NCBI GenBank assembly: GCA_023259175.1 | Contig: JAHFQV010000026.1 | Location: 1-42,538, forward strand | DNA from: Oxalobacteraceae bacterium | GTDB lineage: Bacteria > Pseudomonadota > Gammaproteobacteria > Burkholderiales > Burkholderiaceae_D | Length of the DNA stretch: 42,538 nucleotides | Direction: 5' to 3' | Part shown: positions 1-7,083 of the stretch, piece by piece | Layout: each line of letters begins with the position of its first letter | Numbering within the stretch: position 1 is the first letter of the stretch | The notes under the pieces: model-generated | The model's input: the letters and a program-made list of their open reading frames with translations, nothing else | Database searches by the model: none | Told to the model about the DNA's origin: nothing | Position numbers and translations under genes: made by a program

Positions 1-998
1 GCGTAAGATTTATCACCGGTACGCACAATCGCCGCCTCTGGCAACATCAAAGCGGCCACCGTTTCAGATTCGATATTACCTTCCGCGTATAGGCCGGCAA
101 CCTTGGCTTGTTTGTTGTCATTAAAGGCCACCAAGACCTCAACTTGTCGCGTAATATCATTGGCGGCTGGATCAACCCGAGTCACCTTGCCACGGAAATC
201 TTGACCGGTATAACCATTGATACGGAAATTCACGGCCTGCCCAGGTTTCACCTGTGCGATCTTGTCCGCCGAGACGCGGCCTGCGAAACGCATACTGTTA
301 GGGTCGATTACTTTCACCAATTCTTTACCGGGGGAAGCGGTGTCGCCTGCTGAGACTTTGCGTTCGCTGACGATGCCATCGAAGGGTGCGCGAACTAGGG
401 TTCTATCAATTTGCTGATGCGCTTGGGCTGCCCGTGCTTTGCTCGCCGAAAGCTCACTTTGTGCACCGTTGCGACGAACCTCGGCTTCGTCCAATGCCTG
501 CAAGGAAGTCATGCCCGATGCGCGCAAGGTTTTTAAGCGTTGCACATTGCGTTCGGCCTGATCCAACGCCAAACCTGCATTACGCACGGCATCATTGGCT
601 GAATTAAGATTGTCGCGTATCGCCGTGTCGTCTAAGCGCACTAATACGTCACCGCGTTTCACCGCTTCACCATTCTCTTTTAAAACTTGCAGCACCACGG
701 CGGACACTTCAGCGCGTAAATCGGCTTTGCGTTCGGGCTGAATGGATCCACTGACGATGGGGCCGGACGCGAGCATATTGTTTTGCAGGTTGAGGACGTC
801 TTCACGTGCGATTAATAATTTTTCAGGCGCTGCTTCGGTCGTTTTTGTTCCTGCGCTTGCGACTGCACTGGCCGAAGCGGCTGAACTACTGGCGCTAGCA
901 CTGGAAGCAGAAGCATCGGCGGACTTTTTTCCACAAGCACTCATCGCTAAACCAAGCGCGGTGGTGATGGCGATGACGAGTATTTTTTGACGTAGCAT
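1..998 (-). CDS. RND efflux periplasmic adaptor (HlyD/MFP family), lipoprotein, 3' truncated by window edge
   Basis: Reading the minus strand from ATG at 998 gives about 332 residues open to the window edge. The N-terminus is a lipoprotein signal with Cys22 after LAMSA, followed by an Ala/Ser-rich linker (about residues 27-48). Next come a biotinyl-lipoyl-like half (AEVSAVVLQVLKENGEAVKRG), a long helical hairpin (NAGLALDQAERNVQRLKTL), the second lipoyl half (DRTLVRAPFDGIVSERKVSAG) and a beta-barrel. This order is typical of AcrA/MexA-like adaptors that link an inner-membrane RND pump to an outer-membrane channel. The pump would be expected off the left edge. The substrate cannot be inferred. 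Confidence 0.88.
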   Translation of the reverse strand, partial: MLRQKILVIAITTALGLAMSACGKKSADASASSASASSSAASASAVASAGTKTTEAAPEKLLIAREDVLNLQNNMLASGPIVSGSIQPERKADLRAEVSAVVLQVLKENGEAVKRGDVLVRLDDTAIRDNLNSANDAVRNAGLALDQAERNVQRLKTLRASGMTSLQALDEAEVRRNGAQSELSASKARAAQAHQQIDRTLVRAPFDGIVSERKVSAGDTASPGKELVKVIDPNSMRFAGRVSADKIAQVKPGQAVNFRINGYTGQDFRGKVTRVDPAANDITRQVEVLVAFNDNKQAKVAGLYAEGNIESETVAALMLPEAAIVRTGDKSY

Positions 999-1050
999 GG
1001 AGGCACCTTTGAGAGGAAAGCAAAAATGAACCGAGATTTTCCGTATAACG

Positions 1051-1067
1051 CAACTGAGCGCAACTGA
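1051..1067. repeat. Two CAACTGA heptamers, 10-bp period, upstream of the efflux adaptor
   Basis: CAACTGA occurs at 1051-1057 and 1061-1067, in the non-coding stretch upstream of the adaptor gene. On the minus strand the pair lies in the 17-bp spacer between a weak TTTTCA and a TATACG hexamer, so it could be an operator within a promoter. The hexamer assignment is tentative. Confidence 0.3.
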
Positions 1068-1255
1068 AAACAGTGAGGGCAAAGGAACATCTAGGTTGGA
1101 TGGCAGTGAGTATTCTCCAAATACAAGCGTGCTTCAAAGGGGAAAGTTGTGATTTGCTGGAATCGGGGTATGAAACGCCAAAAAGCGGGCGTGAAATGAT
1201 TTGAGCCTGCCATGCTATGATAAGACTTTGTGTTTATTTACTACCGACTACCATC

Positions 1256-1792
1256 ATGACCGATACCTTAGACTCACTCCATTTTCGTCCTGCAGAACTG
1301 GGCGACGCCAGTGCCATTGCCTGTCTCGTCAATAGCGCCTATCGCGGCGACTCTAGCCGCGTGGGCTGGACTACGGAGGCAGATTTATTAGAGGGAACGC
1401 GTATCCACGCCAGCGAAGTAGAGACCATCATCAAGTCAGAAGATGCGTTTATTTTGCTTTGTCAGCAAGGCGAAAATATCATCGGCTCGGTACAACTAGA
1501 ACACACCGATGACAGCGCGTATCTAGGCATGTTTGTGGTCAAGCCGGTCCTACAAGGCGCAGGTATAGGCAAACTTTTCATGACGACCGCCGAAAAAGCG
1601 GTACAAGAACGTTGGGGCGTGAAGAAAATGTGGATGTCGGTGATCAGCGTGCGTGAGGAGCTCATCGCCTATTATGAACGCCGAGGCTACGTCAGAACGG
1701 GGCGCTTTAAACCATTTCCTGTGGAAGATTTTGACAGTGAGTTATTGGTGCCGGAATTACAGTTTGAGGAAATGGAAAAGGATTTGGCTTAG
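1256..1792 (+). CDS. GNAT family N-acetyltransferase
   Basis: This 178-residue protein is read from ATG 1256. An upstream in-frame ATG at 1217 adds 13 residues with no homology-like content and sits in a TATGAT promoter-like string. The GNAT fold is visible: N-terminal strand FRPAELGDASAIACLVNSAYRG, a beta4 strand GMFVVKPVLQ and the acetyl-CoA pyrophosphate loop Q100-G-A-G-I-G105. The C-terminal MWMSVISVREELIAYYERRGYVRTG matches the late GNAT strand and helix. It should transfer an acetyl group from acetyl-CoA to an unidentified small molecule or amine. It stands alone with no operon partner. Confidence 0.85.
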   Translation: MTDTLDSLHFRPAELGDASAIACLVNSAYRGDSSRVGWTTEADLLEGTRIHASEVETIIKSEDAFILLCQQGENIIGSVQLEHTDDSAYLGMFVVKPVLQGAGIGKLFMTTAEKAVQERWGVKKMWMSVISVREELIAYYERRGYVRTGRFKPFPVEDFDSELLVPELQFEEMEKDLA

Positions 1793-1922
1793 TTTGCACT
1801 GTGTTCGTAAGGCCGATACAACAGTTTCTTCAGCACAAAGAAATATTTCTTTGCGGAACTCTAAGTGAATGCTAAGGTGAGCCGAGGTCTTTCTTTGAAA
1901 TTTTACCTTTGGAGCGCGCAAG

Positions 1923-2159
1923 ATGAAAAACGTCATTTTGGTGATCGGTCTGTTTGGTTTGAGCTTTGCCGCGAACGCGAGCGGAATGTCTTGTGAGGAT
2001 TTGAAAGCGAAGATAGAAAAAAAGCTCGATGGAAAAGGTGTAAAAGCCTATGACTTACAAATCGTCGCTCGCGACCTACTCTCGAAAAGTCGCAATGTAG
2101 GCAGTTGTGAGGGCGGTAAGAAAAAGATTTTGTATGAACGTGCGACTGCTGTGAAATGA
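1923..2159 (+). CDS. DUF1161 small secreted protein
   Basis: This is a 78-residue protein with an N-terminal signal peptide cleaved near ANASG. Two cysteines remain in the mature part, in the contexts MSCEDLKAKIE and VGSCEGGKKKI. The C-E-x-L-K start and the V-G-S-C-E-G-G-x-K-K-I end are the pattern I know from DUF1161, a family of small periplasmic proteins of unknown function. A disulphide between the two Cys is likely. An AG-rich stretch (TTTGGAGCGCGCAAG) precedes the ATG and gives a good ribosome site. Confidence 0.75.
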   Translation: MKNVILVIGLFGLSFAANASGMSCEDLKAKIEKKLDGKGVKAYDLQIVARDLLSKSRNVGSCEGGKKKILYERATAVK

Positions 2160-2165
2160 GGTTTT

Positions 2166-2187
2166 GCCTCTGCCCTAGGGCAGAGGC
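2166..2187. terminator. Perfect 22-bp palindrome between convergent genes
   Basis: GCCTCTGCCC is followed by TA and its exact reverse complement. It fills the 34-bp gap between the convergent DUF1161 and GST genes, where a shared bidirectional terminator is expected. A short TTTT lies on the minus-strand exit side but there is no long T tract, so efficiency is uncertain. Confidence 0.55.
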
Positions 2188-2193
2188 TCCTTG

Positions 2194-2880
2194 TTACTGC
2201 GCCTTGCGTTTATCTTCAATCACTTCGCCAGCGGCTTTGGCTTCGAGTTCGTGATTCGGTTCGCTCCATTCTTCTTTGAGCGCATCGGCCTGCCATAACT
2301 GCATGGAAGGCAAGGCCAAGATGTGTTGCGCATAGGCCGTGCTCGGCGCGTCCATTTTTAAACCATAGGTTTGTACGCGAAATACCACGGGTGCAAAAAA
2401 TGCGTCAATTGCGGTGAATTTATCGCCCGCTAAAAAGGGTCCGCCAAAACGGCTTAGACCTTCATTCCAGAGCTCATTGATGCGCTCAATATCGCGCTGT
2501 ACCGCGGCGCTGACTTGATTCATTTTGATCCGTAAGGAGATGTGCATACCGCAGGCATTGCGTAGGTTTTGAAAACCCGAATGCATTTCTGCTGCTGCAC
2601 ACCGCGCCCAAGCGCGGGCTTTGGCTTCTTTGGGCCAGACCTCGGGAAAGCGGTCGGCGAGATATTCGATGATACCCATTGAGTCCCAGATCACGGTTTC
2701 TGCGTCGTGCAAACAAGGCACTTTGCCGACGGGAGAAAAGCGTCGAAACTCTTCCCAATTGCTGTCACTGGCAAAAGGGACGACTTGCTCGGTGAAAGGA
2801 ATGTCCAGTTCGCGCATCAAAATCCAGGGACGGAGCGACCAAGAGGAATACAATTTATTGGCAATAAAAAGTTGGTACAT
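2194..2880 (-). CDS. Glutathione S-transferase family protein
   Basis: The product is 228 residues from ATG 2880, with GGAG 8 nt upstream; an ATG at 2898 is in frame but overlaps the ribosome site. The thioredoxin-like N-terminal domain starts MYQLFIANKLYSSWSLRPW; the Ser pair at 12-13 is the usual catalytic position in this GST subgroup. The PCL and DS (VPCLHD, IWDSMGIIEYL) elements of the glutathione site are present. An all-helical C-terminal domain includes FLAGDKFTAIDAFFAPVVFR. It starts 14 nt after the thiolase stop and is probably co-transcribed with it. The substrate is unknown. Confidence 0.88.
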   Translation of the reverse strand: MYQLFIANKLYSSWSLRPWILMRELDIPFTEQVVPFASDSNWEEFRRFSPVGKVPCLHDAETVIWDSMGIIEYLADRFPEVWPKEAKARAWARCAAAEMHSGFQNLRNACGMHISLRIKMNQVSAAVQRDIERINELWNEGLSRFGGPFLAGDKFTAIDAFFAPVVFRVQTYGLKMDAPSTAYAQHILALPSMQLWQADALKEEWSEPNHELEAKAAGEVIEDKRKAQ

Positions 2881-2894
2881 GGCGGTTTCTCCGT

Positions 2895-4073
2895 TCATGC
2901 GCGTTCAATCGCGAGGGCGACACCCAAGCCGCCGCCAATACACAGGCTGGCCAGTCCTTTCTTGGCATCGCGTCGTATCATTTCGTAGATTAAGCTCACT
3001 AAAATACGGCAACCTGATGCGCCTATGGGATGGCCGATGGCGATCGCGCCGCCATTGACATTGATTTTGCTGGTATCCCAGCCCATTTCGCGATTGACGG
3101 CGATGGCCTGCGCGGCGAAGGCTTCGTTAATTTCCATCAAGTCGAGATCTTGATGCGTCCAGCCCGCTTTTTTCAGGCACAACTGGGCGGCAGGTACCGG
3201 GCCTAAGCCCATGACACTAGGATCGACCCCAGCGGAGGCGTAAGCTTTGATACGCGCCAAGACAGGCAGACCCAGTTCTTTGGCTTTGTTTGCGCTCATC
3301 ATGATGACGACGGCGGCACCATCATTAATGCCTGAGGCATTGCCAGCGGTGACCGTACCGTTTTTATCGAAGGCCGGGCGCAGCGCTGTGAGTGTATCGA
3401 GGGTAACACCGTGTTTGATAAACTCGTCGCTATCGACCACGATATTGCCCTTTTTGCTGGCGATTTCGAGGGGAATAATTTCCTCGGCAAATTTGCCCGC
3501 TTTTTGTGCAGCTTCGGCTTTGTTTTGTGACGCTAAGGCGAAAGCATCTTGTTCTTCGCGGCTAATGCCATATTGCTTTGCGACGTTTTCAGCGGTGATG
3601 CCCATGTGATATTGGTTGTACACGTCCCATAAGCCATCGACGATCATAGTATCGACCAGCTTGGCATCGCCCATACGAAAACCGTCGCGAGAGCCGGATA
3701 AAACGTGGGCAGAAGCGCTCATATTTTCTTGCCCACCAGCGATGACGATCTCAGCATCGCCCGCTAAAATCGCCTGTGTCGCAAGGTGGGTCGCTTTCAA
3801 GGCGCTACCGCAGACTTTGTTAATCGTCATGGCCGGAACGCTGAAAGGCAAACCCGCTTTAATCAGCGCTTGGCGTGCCGCATTTTGTCCAACACCGGCC
3901 GTTAATACCTGTCCCATAATCACTTCGCTGATAGCCTCACCCTGCAAACCCGTCTTTGCCATCAAGGCTTTGATGAGATGGGCACCGAGTTCTGTGGCGG
4001 GGATTTTTGCGAGCGCGCCGCCAAATTTTCCAACAGCGGTACGACCAGCAGCGACAATGACAACTTCTTGCAT
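2895..4073 (-). CDS. Acetyl-CoA C-acetyltransferase (biosynthetic thiolase)
   Basis: The protein is 392 residues from ATG 4073, preceded by AAGGAG at 7 nt. It condenses two acetyl-CoA to acetoacetyl-CoA. The nucleophile is Cys88 ([11 protein letters not shown]), with His348 ([10 protein letters not shown]) and Cys378 (LCIGGGLG). Length and spacing match the PHB thiolase of Zoogloea. The phasin gene lies just upstream on the same strand, separated by a terminator, which suggests a role in polyhydroxybutyrate synthesis as PhaA or a paralogue. No phaB or phaC is in the window, so a role in fatty-acid or amino-acid breakdown remains possible. Confidence 0.93.
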   Translation of the reverse strand: MQEVVIVAAGRTAVGKFGGALAKIPATELGAHLIKALMAKTGLQGEAISEVIMGQVLTAGVGQNAARQALIKAGLPFSVPAMTINKVCGSALKATHLATQAILAGDAEIVIAGGQENMSASAHVLSGSRDGFRMGDAKLVDTMIVDGLWDVYNQYHMGITAENVAKQYGISREEQDAFALASQNKAEAAQKAGKFAEEIIPLEIASKKGNIVVDSDEFIKHGVTLDTLTALRPAFDKNGTVTAGNASGINDGAAVVIMMSANKAKELGLPVLARIKAYASAGVDPSVMGLGPVPAAQLCLKKAGWTHQDLDLMEINEAFAAQAIAVNREMGWDTSKINVNGGAIAIGHPIGASGCRILVSLIYEMIRRDAKKGLASLCIGGGLGVALAIERA

Positions 4074-4190
4074 GTAATACTCCTTGAAGGTGAACAACAA
4101 ATATAATGCGACGGGTGTTAGATTACACCAGTCAAGTACTCCGGTGGTGCAGCGCGTGAAAATGTTGCGCCGCCAAATTTTAGACGAAAA

Positions 4191-4222
4191 AAAACTCCCG
4201 CAGCGCTAACTGAGGGAGTTTT
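4191..4222 (-). terminator. Rho-independent terminator downstream of phasin
   Basis: AAAACTCCC (4191-4199) pairs with GGGAGTTTT (4214-4222) around a 14-nt loop. T runs leave the stem on both strands, so it can work in both directions. It lies 23 nt past the phasin stop and separates phasin from the thiolase gene. Confidence 0.85.
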
Positions 4223-4244
4223 TTTCATCGGTATAGCCGAATGC

Positions 4245-4805
4245 TTATTTCTTTTTCGCTGTCGTTTTCTCAGCCGCTTGGGTAAATTGCTTAGTAGCGT
4301 TATTGAGATTTTCTTCTAGCGTTTGTACTGCTTGTTTGGTTGTTTTCGACAATTGCTCGTAACCAGCGTTGATATTGCCGACCACTGTTTTCAATGCGGT
4401 GACGGCTTGTTCGGAACCGGCAGGTGCGTGCTTAGTGACTTCGTCGATCAAGGAAATTACTTTCGCATTAGTTTCAGCGATGTGGGATTCAACTGCTTTT
4501 GTGAATTCTTGTTGTGTCGCTGTCGTGATGCTGGACAGGTGACGGCCATAGGCCAAGGCTTTTTCTGCACTTGGTTTTGCCTGCGCAGCGCTCAGGCTCA
4601 AAAATTCTTGTGCATCTTTAGCGCTCACCAATTGTGCTGCAGCGGCTGTGCCTTCTTCAAAAGTCGCTTTAGCTGCGCTGACGTTCAAAGAAATGATTTG
4701 CTCCAAACCTTCGAAAGCTTTTTTGTTCAAGGCAGTGATTGCCGCGAATTGCGTTTCGAAATTAGATTTTGTTGCAGAAATAAATTGTTCTGGTGTTGTG
4801 TACAT
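4245..4805 (-). CDS. phaP: Phasin family protein (PHB granule coat)
   Basis: The product is 186 residues from ATG 4805, with GGAG about 6 nt upstream. It begins MYTTPEQFISATKSNFETQF, typical of betaproteobacterial phasins, and is almost entirely amphipathic helix (KKAFEGLEQIISLNVSAAKATFEE). It ends in a Lys-rich tail (TTAKKK). Phasins coat polyhydroxyalkanoate granules and control their number and size. It has its own promoter (4907-4934) and terminator (4191-4222), so it is a single-gene unit beside the thiolase. Confidence 0.92.
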   Translation of the reverse strand: MYTTPEQFISATKSNFETQFAAITALNKKAFEGLEQIISLNVSAAKATFEEGTAAAAQLVSAKDAQEFLSLSAAQAKPSAEKALAYGRHLSSITTATQQEFTKAVESHIAETNAKVISLIDEVTKHAPAGSEQAVTALKTVVGNINAGYEQLSKTTKQAVQTLEENLNNATKQFTQAAEKTTAKKK

Positions 4806-4885
4806 AGCGTTCTCCGAGAAGTTAGTGCGTTCGAGGTCGATCATGTGGATCAAAAAATGGCAGTGACTCCAACAACGAAACAGAT

Positions 4886-4893
4886 GGTGCACC
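4886..4893. promoter_or_regulatory. GGTGCACC dyad just downstream of the phasin start point (candidate PhaR site)
   Basis: This perfect 8-bp palindrome lies about 10 nt inside the predicted phasin transcript. It shares the TGCACC core with the larger dyad at 4939-4960. PhaR is the PHB-responsive repressor of phasin genes in Ralstonia and relatives. Assigning these sites to PhaR is inference. Confidence 0.35.
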
Positions 4894-4906
4894 GCAACAA
4901 ATAGCT

Positions 4907-4934
4907 ATTCTACTGACTATTTTTTAAGCGTCAA
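4907..4934 (-). promoter_or_regulatory. Sigma70 promoter of the phasin gene
   Basis: On the minus strand there is TTGACG (4934-4929), a 16-bp spacer and TAGAAT (4912-4907). Five of six bases match the consensus at each hexamer. The start point would be near 4900, giving a leader of about 95 nt. Confidence 0.65.
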
Positions 4935-4938
4935 GCAC

Positions 4939-4960
4939 TTTTTGTGCAATGCACCAAAAA
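4939..4960. promoter_or_regulatory. T5-GTGCA/TGCAC-A5 dyad upstream of the phasin -35 (candidate PhaR operator)
   Basis: The half-sites TTTTTGTGCA and TGCACCAAAAA form a near-perfect inverted repeat. It ends 5 bp upstream of the -35 hexamer. The TGCA-rich dyad beside a phasin promoter resembles known PhaR targets; the match was made from memory, not by motif search. Confidence 0.45.
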
Positions 4961-4999
4961 TTTCAAATAAACGACATGATTTCTTAACTTCGCGACAGC

Positions 5000-5515
5000 T
5001 TAAATTGCTTTTTCAATCTTTTTCTCGTGATTAAGCAAGTATTTTTTTCGTTCCAGGCCACCCGCATAGCCGCTTAAATCGCCATTGCTGGCAATCACAC
5101 GATGACAGGGAACGATGATGGAAAGAGGATTCCTTGCATTCGCGCTTCCCACAGCGCGTGCCGCACCGTGGTGGCCAATTTGCTCGGCTAAGGCTGCATA
5201 CGATCTCGTTTCGCCGTAAGGGATGGTTTGCAGCGCAGCCCAAACCGTGCGCTGGAACACGCTAGCCTGTGATACATCGAGTGGCACGGTGAAAGTTTGG
5301 ATTTTTCCGTGGAAATAGGCATCGAGTTCAAATTGCGCCTGCTGTAAAACCCTAAGCGTGGCCTGCTCAACTAATTTAGGCCAACTCGCTTGGTGGCGAT
5401 GCTGTTCAAAATAAAGGGCCGCTAAGCCCCGCTCGCTTGCCAGCAGCCGCAAAGTGCCGCAAGGGCTGTTGTAGTCCGAAAAATAGTAAGTCGGATTGGG
5501 CTGTGCATGATTCAT
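5000..5515 (-). CDS. ogt: Methylated-DNA-protein cysteine methyltransferase
   Basis: The product is 171 residues from ATG 5515. It removes methyl or alkyl groups from O6 of guanine (and O4 of thymine) onto its own cysteine. The acceptor is Cys137 in IIVPCHRVIASNG. The DNA-binding helix region TIPYGETRSYAALAEQIGHHGAARAVGSA and the closing LSGYAGGLERKKYLL are also present. The start codon overlaps the stop of the Ada-AlkA gene in an ATGA, so translation is probably coupled and the two act together in alkylation repair. Confidence 0.95.
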   Translation of the reverse strand: MNHAQPNPTYYFSDYNSPCGTLRLLASERGLAALYFEQHRHQASWPKLVEQATLRVLQQAQFELDAYFHGKIQTFTVPLDVSQASVFQRTVWAALQTIPYGETRSYAALAEQIGHHGAARAVGSANARNPLSIIVPCHRVIASNGDLSGYAGGLERKKYLLNHEKKIEKAI

Positions 5516-6972
5516 AAAGATTCCCAAAGATGTAGAGCGGCATAAGCACGCCACGGTGCCCAAGCCAATGAAGCTTCCTGTAATTGTTTTTCCGTACAAC
5601 GCGCGCTACCCGGCTTGGCATAGGCTTTTTGCAGTCCTAAATCACCCGCGGGAAAAGCGTTGGGAAATCCCAAGCCACGCATGGCGATGTAGTGCGCAGT
5701 CCATGCGCCTATGCCGGGCAGGGTACAAAGTTCGGTGATCGTCGCCGGCAAATCCAAGCCGGCGAGCTTTTGCAAGCGGCCCTCCGCACAAAATTGGGCA
5801 AAAGCTTGCAGAGTACGCGCGCGCGATTTGGGTAGACCTAGGCCGGCTAAATCTTCTATGCTCACTGTGGCGAGGGTGTGTGGTTTCGGGAAATGATGAT
5901 TCAATTCGGCACGCGGCCCTTTTACTTTACGGCCAAATTTTTGTATCAGTCTTCCAGATAAAGTCGTCGCGCCAGCCACGCTCACTTGTTGTCCCAAAAT
6001 GGCGCGTACACCCAATTCATAAGGGTCGTAACAAGAAGGCACGCGTAAGCCCGGTGTTTGCGCAATAGAGGGCGCCAGTCGCGGGTCGTGCTGCAAGTGT
6101 TCAGCGATGCAAAGTGGATTCGCTTCAAGATCGAACTGCTTGCGTATCCGCAGCAAAAGCGGCATCAAAGCCTTGCTATGATGGTCAAGTAAGTTGGCTG
6201 AGAGTTGTAGCGAACATTGTCCTTGCTCCGGCAAATGTTGGAGGCTATACCAAGCGGTGCCGCCCTGATCCAATTCGATGAGGCGGGTATAAGTCGATTT
6301 CTCGAGGTCTATGCATTCGAGTCCCGGTATTGCGCGTCCCTTCAGATAGCGCAGCATTTCGTCCCAAGCCAATGGTGGGCGATAGGCTAAGCCCAAACAA
6401 AATCCCGCAGCTTGCGTTTCGCTTTTGCGTCGAATGGAACTGGGGCTCATGCGATAGTGCGCCAAAAAACTAGCGTTAAACCGGCGTATGCTGCCAAAGC
6501 CAGCGGCGAAAGCAATTTGGGTGAGATTGAGTGTCGTTTCCTGTATCAATTTTTTCGCGAATAGCAAGCGTTGCGACTGCGCCAAAGCTAAGGGGCTTAA
6601 ACCAAATTCTTCTTGTACCACGCGTCTTAATTGGCGTGAGGATAGTCCTATGGTCGTCGCAAATTCTTCAAGATTTTGTTCATTTAATGCGCCCGCAGCG
6701 ATTTTCTGCCAAATTTGATGGGCCAAATTTTGTTGTAAGGCATACGGCGCTAGCTCAGGTCGACAACGCAGACAAGGCCGAAATCCGGCGGCTTCGGCCA
6801 GCCCCGCGGAAGCGAAAAAATGACAAACTGCCGCGCCAGGTGTTTTGACCCGACAAATCGGGCGGCAATAAATACCTGTTGTTGCAACGCCGACGAAAAA
6901 AATGCCATCAAAGCGAGCATCACGCGCAAGCAGGGCGCGATATCTTTCATCGATAGTTTCATTCTGAGTCAT
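5512..6972 (-). CDS. alkA: Ada N-terminal domain / AraC HTH / AlkA DNA-3-methyladenine glycosylase fusion
   Basis: This is a 486-residue fusion. Residues 1-80 form the Ada methylphosphotriester domain, with zinc cysteines at 36, 40, 67 and 70; Cys36 corresponds to the Ada methyl-acceptor. An AraC-type HTH follows (GLSSRQLRRVVQEEFGLSP; IAFAAGFGSIRRFNASF). The C-terminal half is AlkA: an N-terminal beta domain, then the helix-hairpin-helix LPGIGAWTAHYIAMRG and the Asp in FPAGDLGL that serves as the catalytic residue. The protein should both sense methylated phosphates and excise alkylated bases. The guanine methyltransferase part of classical Ada is carried separately by the downstream ogt. No clear Ada box (AAAGCGCA) was found upstream. 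Confidence 0.93.
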   Translation of the reverse strand: MTQNETIDERYRALLARDARFDGIFFVGVATTGIYCRPICRVKTPGAAVCHFFASAGLAEAAGFRPCLRCRPELAPYALQQNLAHQIWQKIAAGALNEQNLEEFATTIGLSSRQLRRVVQEEFGLSPLALAQSQRLLFAKKLIQETTLNLTQIAFAAGFGSIRRFNASFLAHYRMSPSSIRRKSETQAAGFCLGLAYRPPLAWDEMLRYLKGRAIPGLECIDLEKSTYTRLIELDQGGTAWYSLQHLPEQGQCSLQLSANLLDHHSKALMPLLLRIRKQFDLEANPLCIAEHLQHDPRLAPSIAQTPGLRVPSCYDPYELGVRAILGQQVSVAGATTLSGRLIQKFGRKVKGPRAELNHHFPKPHTLATVSIEDLAGLGLPKSRARTLQAFAQFCAEGRLQKLAGLDLPATITELCTLPGIGAWTAHYIAMRGLGFPNAFPAGDLGLQKAYAKPGSARCTEKQLQEASLAWAPWRAYAALHLWESL

Positions 6973-7083
6973 ATTTCTTTCTTTCGCTATTCTTCGCTAG
7001 GACTTGTGATACCTTAACGTAGCACGGCGGTTCAGACTAGCCATTTTCGGACAAAGAATTTTTTCGCTTGAAAAGCACTTCAG

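Noticed and set aside
2621-3058. 145-codon plus-strand frame opposite GST and thiolase
   Set aside because: It is a shadow of two well-supported minus-strand genes and crosses their junction.
6973-7083. Ada box (AAAGCGCA) upstream of the Ada-AlkA fusion
   Set aside because: Neither AAAGCGCA nor its complement is present in the divergent gap.
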